Below, piece after piece: positions 60,771 to 64,000 of a DNA stretch of 64,000 nt. Numbering within the stretch: position 1 is the first letter of the stretch; each line of letters begins with the position of its first letter. A model generated the notes under the pieces. The model ran no database searches and was not told the DNA's origin. It worked only from the letters and a program-made list of their open reading frames with translations. Source of the stretch: Opitutia bacterium (lineage in GTDB: Bacteria; Verrucomicrobiota; Verrucomicrobiia; Opitutales; Opitutaceae); contig JACPIS010000001.1 in NCBI GenBank assembly GCA_016187925.1, positions 186,001-250,000 on the forward strand, in the 5' to 3' direction. Both the position numbers and the translations under genes were made by a program.

Positions 60771-61595
60771 TTAGACGCGCAACTGCTGCCAAAGTGCCAC
60801 CGGGATGTCCTCGGGACGCGCCCGCGCGTCGAGCCCGGCCGCCGGGAACAGCGCCAGCCACGCCGCGCCGTCATCGGGGAGTTTGCCCCGCAGGAGCGAG
60901 CCGATCTGTTTCCGGCGCTGTTGAAAGCAGGCGCGAATGAGTTGCTTCACCGCCGGCGCGAAGACGAACGGTTGCGGGCGCCGGGCGAGGTTGAGCAGGT
61001 AGGATTCGATGTCGGGGCGGGGAAAGAAGCACGCCGCCGCGACCTTGTGGCCGCGATCCGGCGCGAAGGCGGATTGCACGAAGATGGAGATGGAGCCGAA
61101 TTGCTTCGAGCCGGGCTCCGCGACGTAGCGCTGCGCCGCCTCCTGCTGCAGCATCAGGACCATCCGCTCCGGCAGCGGCCCGCCCAGCACCTCGTCCATC
61201 CACGGCGTCGAGATAGCGTAAGGCAGGTTGGCGACGACCTTGAATCCCGCGGCGGCGCGCTCCGGGGGCAGGCCCGCGAGCGGATGCTCCACGGCGTCGC
61301 CCTCCAGCAGGTGCAGTGTGCGGTGCTCCAGCGCGAGTGTCTCCGTCAGGTGGGCGTGCAGCGCGCGGTCTTTTTCCACGGCCCACACCTCGGCGCCTGC
61401 TTGCAACAGGGCGGAGGTCAGTGTGCCGAGCCCGGGGCCGACCTCGACCACGGCGTCACCGGCCTTCACCCCGGCGAGCTCGAGTGATTTGCGGACGATG
61501 TTGCCGTCGACGAGAAAATTCTGTCCGAGAAAACGCTTCGGCTGATGGCCGAGTTTGGCCAGCAAGTCGCGCGTATGGCTGGGCGAGAGGGGCAT
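60771..61595 (-). CDS. rsmA: 16S rRNA dimethyladenosine transferase RsmA (KsgA)
   Basis: 274 residues. GHQPKRFLGQNFLVDGNIVR at the N-terminus, VVEVGPGLGTLTSALLQAG (SAM motif I), HLLEGDAVEHP, KVVANLPYAISTPWMDEV (NLPY catalytic motif) and VQSAFAPDRGHKVAAACFFP. Dimethylates two adjacent adenosines in the 16S 3' hairpin. ATG 61595; DUF5069 gene follows 3 bases upstream on the minus strand, trpC before that. Confidence 0.96.
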   Translation of the reverse strand: MPLSPSHTRDLLAKLGHQPKRFLGQNFLVDGNIVRKSLELAGVKAGDAVVEVGPGLGTLTSALLQAGAEVWAVEKDRALHAHLTETLALEHRTLHLLEGDAVEHPLAGLPPERAAAGFKVVANLPYAISTPWMDEVLGGPLPERMVLMLQQEAAQRYVAEPGSKQFGSISIFVQSAFAPDRGHKVAAACFFPRPDIESYLLNLARRPQPFVFAPAVKQLIRACFQQRRKQIGSLLRGKLPDDGAAWLALFPAAGLDARARPEDIPVALWQQLRV

Positions 61596-61598
61596 GCC

Positions 61599-62024
61599 TC
61601 AGGGTTTGCGGCCTTCGTCGACCGCCCAGAAATCAAGGAAGGTGCGGATGTTCGTGCGGGCGGCCAAACTGGCCTCGGCCTTGAATTTCTCCAGGGTCGG
61701 TGTGCTGCTGTCGTCCCAACCGCGCTTGGTGATGAAGTCGTTCCAGATGAGGATTTCGTCGGCGTTGAGGCGTCGGGACTGCGCGTAACACCACTCGAGC
61801 GCCTGCTCGTCCGTGGCGCCGGCGAGCACCTGGGTCTTCAGTGCCTCGTAGCCGATATGCAGGAAGTTGCACAGACGGCCGTCCATGCCTTTGCCCAGAT
61901 TGGCGTGGAAGTCCTCGCGCAACTCGCCACGGGCGTGCTTGCGGATCTTGTCGGTCATGCGACCGAAGTAGATGAGGCCGCCGACGAGGATCAACGGATC
62001 GGAAGGGGTCTGTTTTGTGCTCAT
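61599..62024 (-). CDS. DUF5069 domain protein
   Basis: 141 residues. LILVGGLIYFGRMTDKIRKH, GKGMDGRLCNFLHIGYEALK, TDEQALEWCYAQSRRLNADE and EILIWNDFITKRGWDDSSTP fit the DUF5069 family, common in Verrucomicrobiota and relatives, function unknown. Overlaps trpC stop by 4 bases (ATGA); forms a run trpC-DUF5069-rsmA. ATG 62024. Confidence 0.85.
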   Translation of the reverse strand: MSTKQTPSDPLILVGGLIYFGRMTDKIRKHARGELREDFHANLGKGMDGRLCNFLHIGYEALKTQVLAGATDEQALEWCYAQSRRLNADEILIWNDFITKRGWDDSSTPTLEKFKAEASLAARTNIRTFLDFWAVDEGRKP

Positions 62025-62818
62025 GCAGTGTGAAATTCTCGGATGAGTCCGGCCGGGTCGGCGGCCTTCATGAGCGCCTCGCCCACGAGCACGGCGTGCG
62101 CGCCGCAAGCGCGGGCGCGGGCGGCGTCGGCCGCGGTGAAGATGCCGCTCTCGCTGACGGCGGTGACGTTTTTCGGAAATTGCGGAATGAGGTGCTCGGA
62201 CAGGCCGAGGTCGGTCTTGAAGATAGCGAGGTCGCGGTTGTTCACGCCGATGATGCGGGCGCCGTGGCGCATCGCGCGGGCGAGCTCGGCTTCGGTATGG
62301 ATCTCGAACAGCGCGTCGAGTCCGGCGGCGTTGGCGGCGGCGAACAGCGTGGCGATGTCGTCGTCCGTCAGCGCGCGGACGATGATCAGGATGGCGCTGG
62401 CGCCAGCCTCACGGGCCTGGAGCACCTGGATCGGGTGCACCATGAAATCTTTCCGGATGCAGGGCTTCGCGGGCGCGTGGGACGCGAAGTGCGCCGTGAC
62501 TTCGCGCAAGTCGTCGAGGTGGCCGCCAAAATATTTCTCGTCGGTCAACACGGAGAGCGCGTCAGCGCCGGCGGTTTGGTAACGACGGGCTTGTTCGAGG
62601 GCGGAGATGCCTTCCTTGATGGCGCCGGCGGACGGCGAACGGCGCTTGATCTCGGCGATGACGGCCAGGCGGCCGTCGGCCCGGCGCAGCGCAGTGGCGA
62701 AGGAGGGCGGCCGGGGCAGGGCGGTGTTCAGCCGGGCGAGTTCCTCCAAAGGCACGGGCCGGACGAGCGGGGTGATTTCCACCCGCTTGTGCGCCATGAT
62801 CTCGGTGAGCTTGTCCAT
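62021..62818 (-). CDS. trpC: indole-3-glycerol phosphate synthase
   Basis: 265 residues. MDKLTEIMAHKRVEI start, AVIAEIKRRSPSAGAIKEGI, DALSVLTDEKYFGGHLDDLR, PCIRKDFMVHPIQVLQAREA (catalytic Lys), IIGVNNRDLAIFKTDLGLSE and TAVSESGIFTAADAARARAC cover the whole barrel with catalytic Lys, Glu and Asn. Makes indole-3-glycerol phosphate from CdRP. Not with trpF (693-1334) or any other trp gene in the window. ATG 62818. Confidence 0.96.
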   Translation of the reverse strand: MDKLTEIMAHKRVEITPLVRPVPLEELARLNTALPRPPSFATALRRADGRLAVIAEIKRRSPSAGAIKEGISALEQARRYQTAGADALSVLTDEKYFGGHLDDLREVTAHFASHAPAKPCIRKDFMVHPIQVLQAREAGASAILIIVRALTDDDIATLFAAANAAGLDALFEIHTEAELARAMRHGARIIGVNNRDLAIFKTDLGLSEHLIPQFPKNVTAVSESGIFTAADAARARACGAHAVLVGEALMKAADPAGLIREFHTA

Positions 62819-62824
62819 CGGGTC

Positions 62825-62855
62825 ACCACGAAACACACGAAACTCACGAAAGGAA
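62825..62855. repeat. three 9-base-period ACGAAA units
   Basis: CCACGAAACACACGAAACTC, then ACGAAAGG: ACGAAA occurs three times at 9-base steps (62828, 62837, 62846). Of the CACGAAA intergenic repeat type; compare the outer arms at 43454 and 43540. Lies in the trpC-mazG divergent gap. Confidence 0.6.
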
Positions 62856-62914
62856 CAGGAAAATCTCCCGGCTTTTGAGTGGATTTTGGCGGTTTCGCGG
62901 TTACTCACAAACCA

Positions 62915-63586
62915 ATGACCGCCATCGAAGAATTGCGCCAGACGGTGGCCCGGCTCCGCGGGCCGGGCGGCTGCCCCTGGGACATCGAGCAGACCCACCA
63001 GTCGCTCACGCGCTGCCTGATCGACGAGTGCAGCGAGTTGCTCGACACGATCGACCGCCACGACATCCCGCACATGCGCGAGGAGCTCGGCGACGTGCTC
63101 ATTCAGGTGGTCTTTCACGCGCAGCTGGCGGAGGAGCGCGGTGATTTCGACTTCGAGGACGTGGCCCGCGAGATCAACGAGAAGCTCATCCGCCGGCACC
63201 CGCACGTCTTTGGCGACCACGCCAAGCTCGGCACCGCGGCCGACGTGATCGTGAAGTGGGAGGAGATCAAGTCTCAGGAGAAGGTCGCCGCCGGCAAGCA
63301 GGAGTCGCATCTCTTCAAGCCCCAGCCGCCGCGCCTGCCGGCGTTGATGTTCGCCGAGGCCGTCGCCAAACAGATCGAGAAGAAACAACTGCCGGTCGCC
63401 GGCATCGTCGATCAGCAGCACATCGAGAATCTCGCCGCGAGCCTGACCGAGTCCGAGGCCGGGCGGAAACTCTACGAGCTGGCCGCGGCCTGCCGCCGGC
63501 GCGGCATCGATCCCGAGACGGCTCTGCGCCTCGAGTGCGACCGGGTGATGCGCGATGTCGAAAGCCGCGTCCAATCCCGCGCCTGA
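62915..63586 (+). CDS. mazG: nucleoside triphosphate pyrophosphohydrolase MazG
   Basis: 223 residues. LRGPGGCPWDIEQTHQSLTR, LIDECSELLDTIDRHDIPHM, REELGDVLIQVVFHAQLAEE and INEKLIRRHPHVFGDHAKLG give the EExxE-type metal site of the MazG alpha-helical NTPase; the second half is shorter than in E. coli MazG (263). Hydrolyses (d)NTPs, cleaning the pool. ATG 62915. Overlaps the recombinase start by 32 bases. Confidence 0.93.
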   Translation: MTAIEELRQTVARLRGPGGCPWDIEQTHQSLTRCLIDECSELLDTIDRHDIPHMREELGDVLIQVVFHAQLAEERGDFDFEDVAREINEKLIRRHPHVFGDHAKLGTAADVIVKWEEIKSQEKVAAGKQESHLFKPQPPRLPALMFAEAVAKQIEKKQLPVAGIVDQQHIENLAASLTESEAGRKLYELAAACRRRGIDPETALRLECDRVMRDVESRVQSRA

Positions 63587-64000
63587 GCCGCTGCCGGCGG
63601 ACATCGTCCGCGCGTGGCTGCAGCCGTTCCTCGATCATCTGGCGAAGGAGCGCCGCTACTCCGCCTACACGTCGCGCAACTACCGGCAGGCTTTCGCCGA
63701 CTTCTTCGTTTGGCTGCAGCGCAGCCAGCTGGGCGAGGGCGGCTTCGACGCGCTTTCCCCGCGCGACGCCCGGGGTTACATCATCGAGCGCCAGAGCCCG
63801 CGGGCCGGCCTGTCGCGTTTGGACCGGCGCACACTGCACAACCACATCTCCGGTCTGCGCTCCTTCTACCGGTATTGGATGCAGCGCGGACGGCTGGAAC
63901 GGAATCCCTTCGCCGATGTGCCGCTGCCGAAACTGGAAAAGACCCTGCCAAAGTTTCTGACCGAAACCCAGATGACGGCGTTGCTCGGCGGTCCGCAAAA
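63555..64000 (+). CDS. XerC/XerD-type tyrosine recombinase, N-terminal part
   Basis: The frame is open from ATG 63555 (MSKAASNPAPEPLPADIVRA) to the window end, 148 residues. The SAM-like core-binding domain is visible: FLDHLAKERRYSAYTSRNYR, GYIIERQSPRAGLSRLDRRT, LHNHISGLRSFYRYWMQRGR, NPFADVPLPKLEKTLPKFLT and the start of the catalytic domain (LTETQMTALLG). The catalytic Arg, His and Tyr lie beyond the window. Probably XerC for chromosome dimer resolution; the overlap with mazG indicates co-transcription. Confidence 0.92.
   Translation, partial: MSKAASNPAPEPLPADIVRAWLQPFLDHLAKERRYSAYTSRNYRQAFADFFVWLQRSQLGEGGFDALSPRDARGYIIERQSPRAGLSRLDRRTLHNHISGLRSFYRYWMQRGRLERNPFADVPLPKLEKTLPKFLTETQMTALLGGPQ

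Noticed and set aside
62825-62855. Possible CRISPR-like array from the periodic ACGAAA units
   Set aside because: Only three 6-base units at 9-base steps; no repeat-spacer structure. No CRISPR array or cas gene was found in the window.

Overview
The window is a high-GC bacterial chromosome segment (roughly two thirds GC by eye) with short intergenic gaps and housekeeping genes mixed with accessory genes. Gene content (DUF5069, DUF3516 helicase, monomeric isocitrate dehydrogenase, SulP transporter next to parB, several ECF sigma factors) and many small palindromic intergenic repeats suggest a Verrucomicrobiota member, most like Opitutales. That placement is inference; no rRNA or tRNA gene lies in the window to confirm it.

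Layout. 1-13.9 kb is mostly housekeeping: the tail of a DegT-type aminotransferase, trpF, ffh (minus) divergent from der, then fmt-LysM protein-parB-SulP on the plus strand, a secreted protein, secG, a LolA-like protein, an unusual DNA-binding protein with two ribbon-helix-helix units and a histone-H1-like tail, an aspartate aminotransferase and an esterase. 13.9-31.5 kb is an accessory island of small detoxification or stress-type proteins: two ECF42 sigma factors each paired with a DGPF/YCII protein, a third DGPF protein, three VOC proteins, AHSA1/SRPBCC, DoxX-like, DUF899, AlkD, YjdM/PhnA (plus a dead copy), ArsC-like, SnoaL-like, tautomerase, a methyltransferase and an HxlR regulator. 31.5-41 kb holds an odd M20 peptidase homologue, an orphan PAS histidine kinase, FIST, TPR, DinB, RibD-like and methyltransferase genes and two decayed genes. 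41-64 kb returns to core functions: icd, DUF3516 helicase, an ECF41 module, RhlE-like helicase, DTW protein, yqeY-FKBP-S4 operon, a MazE/Doc toxin-antitoxin pair, EamA transporter, Tex, Gre-like factor, FMN reductase, oligopeptidase, rsmA, DUF5069, trpC, mazG and the start of a xerC/D recombinase.

The most interesting result is regulatory. A promoter of the form TGTCCG-N17-CGTTG(A/T) stands before the first DGPF-ECF42 pair, before AHSA1-DoxX and before a VOC gene, with a 16-nt-spacer version before the RibD-like gene at 39172. A second form, (T/C)GTCGA-N17-CGAC(T/A)T, stands before the second DGPF-ECF42 pair and before DUF899. This reads as two parallel ECF42 regulons interleaved in one island. 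The ECF41 module has its own promoter, TGTCACA-N16-CGTC, immediately before the AhpD-like gene. Several families of palindromic repeats are scattered through the window, and some copies are inserted in frame inside essential or large genes (fmt, the DUF3516 helicase) or supply a stop codon (trpF).
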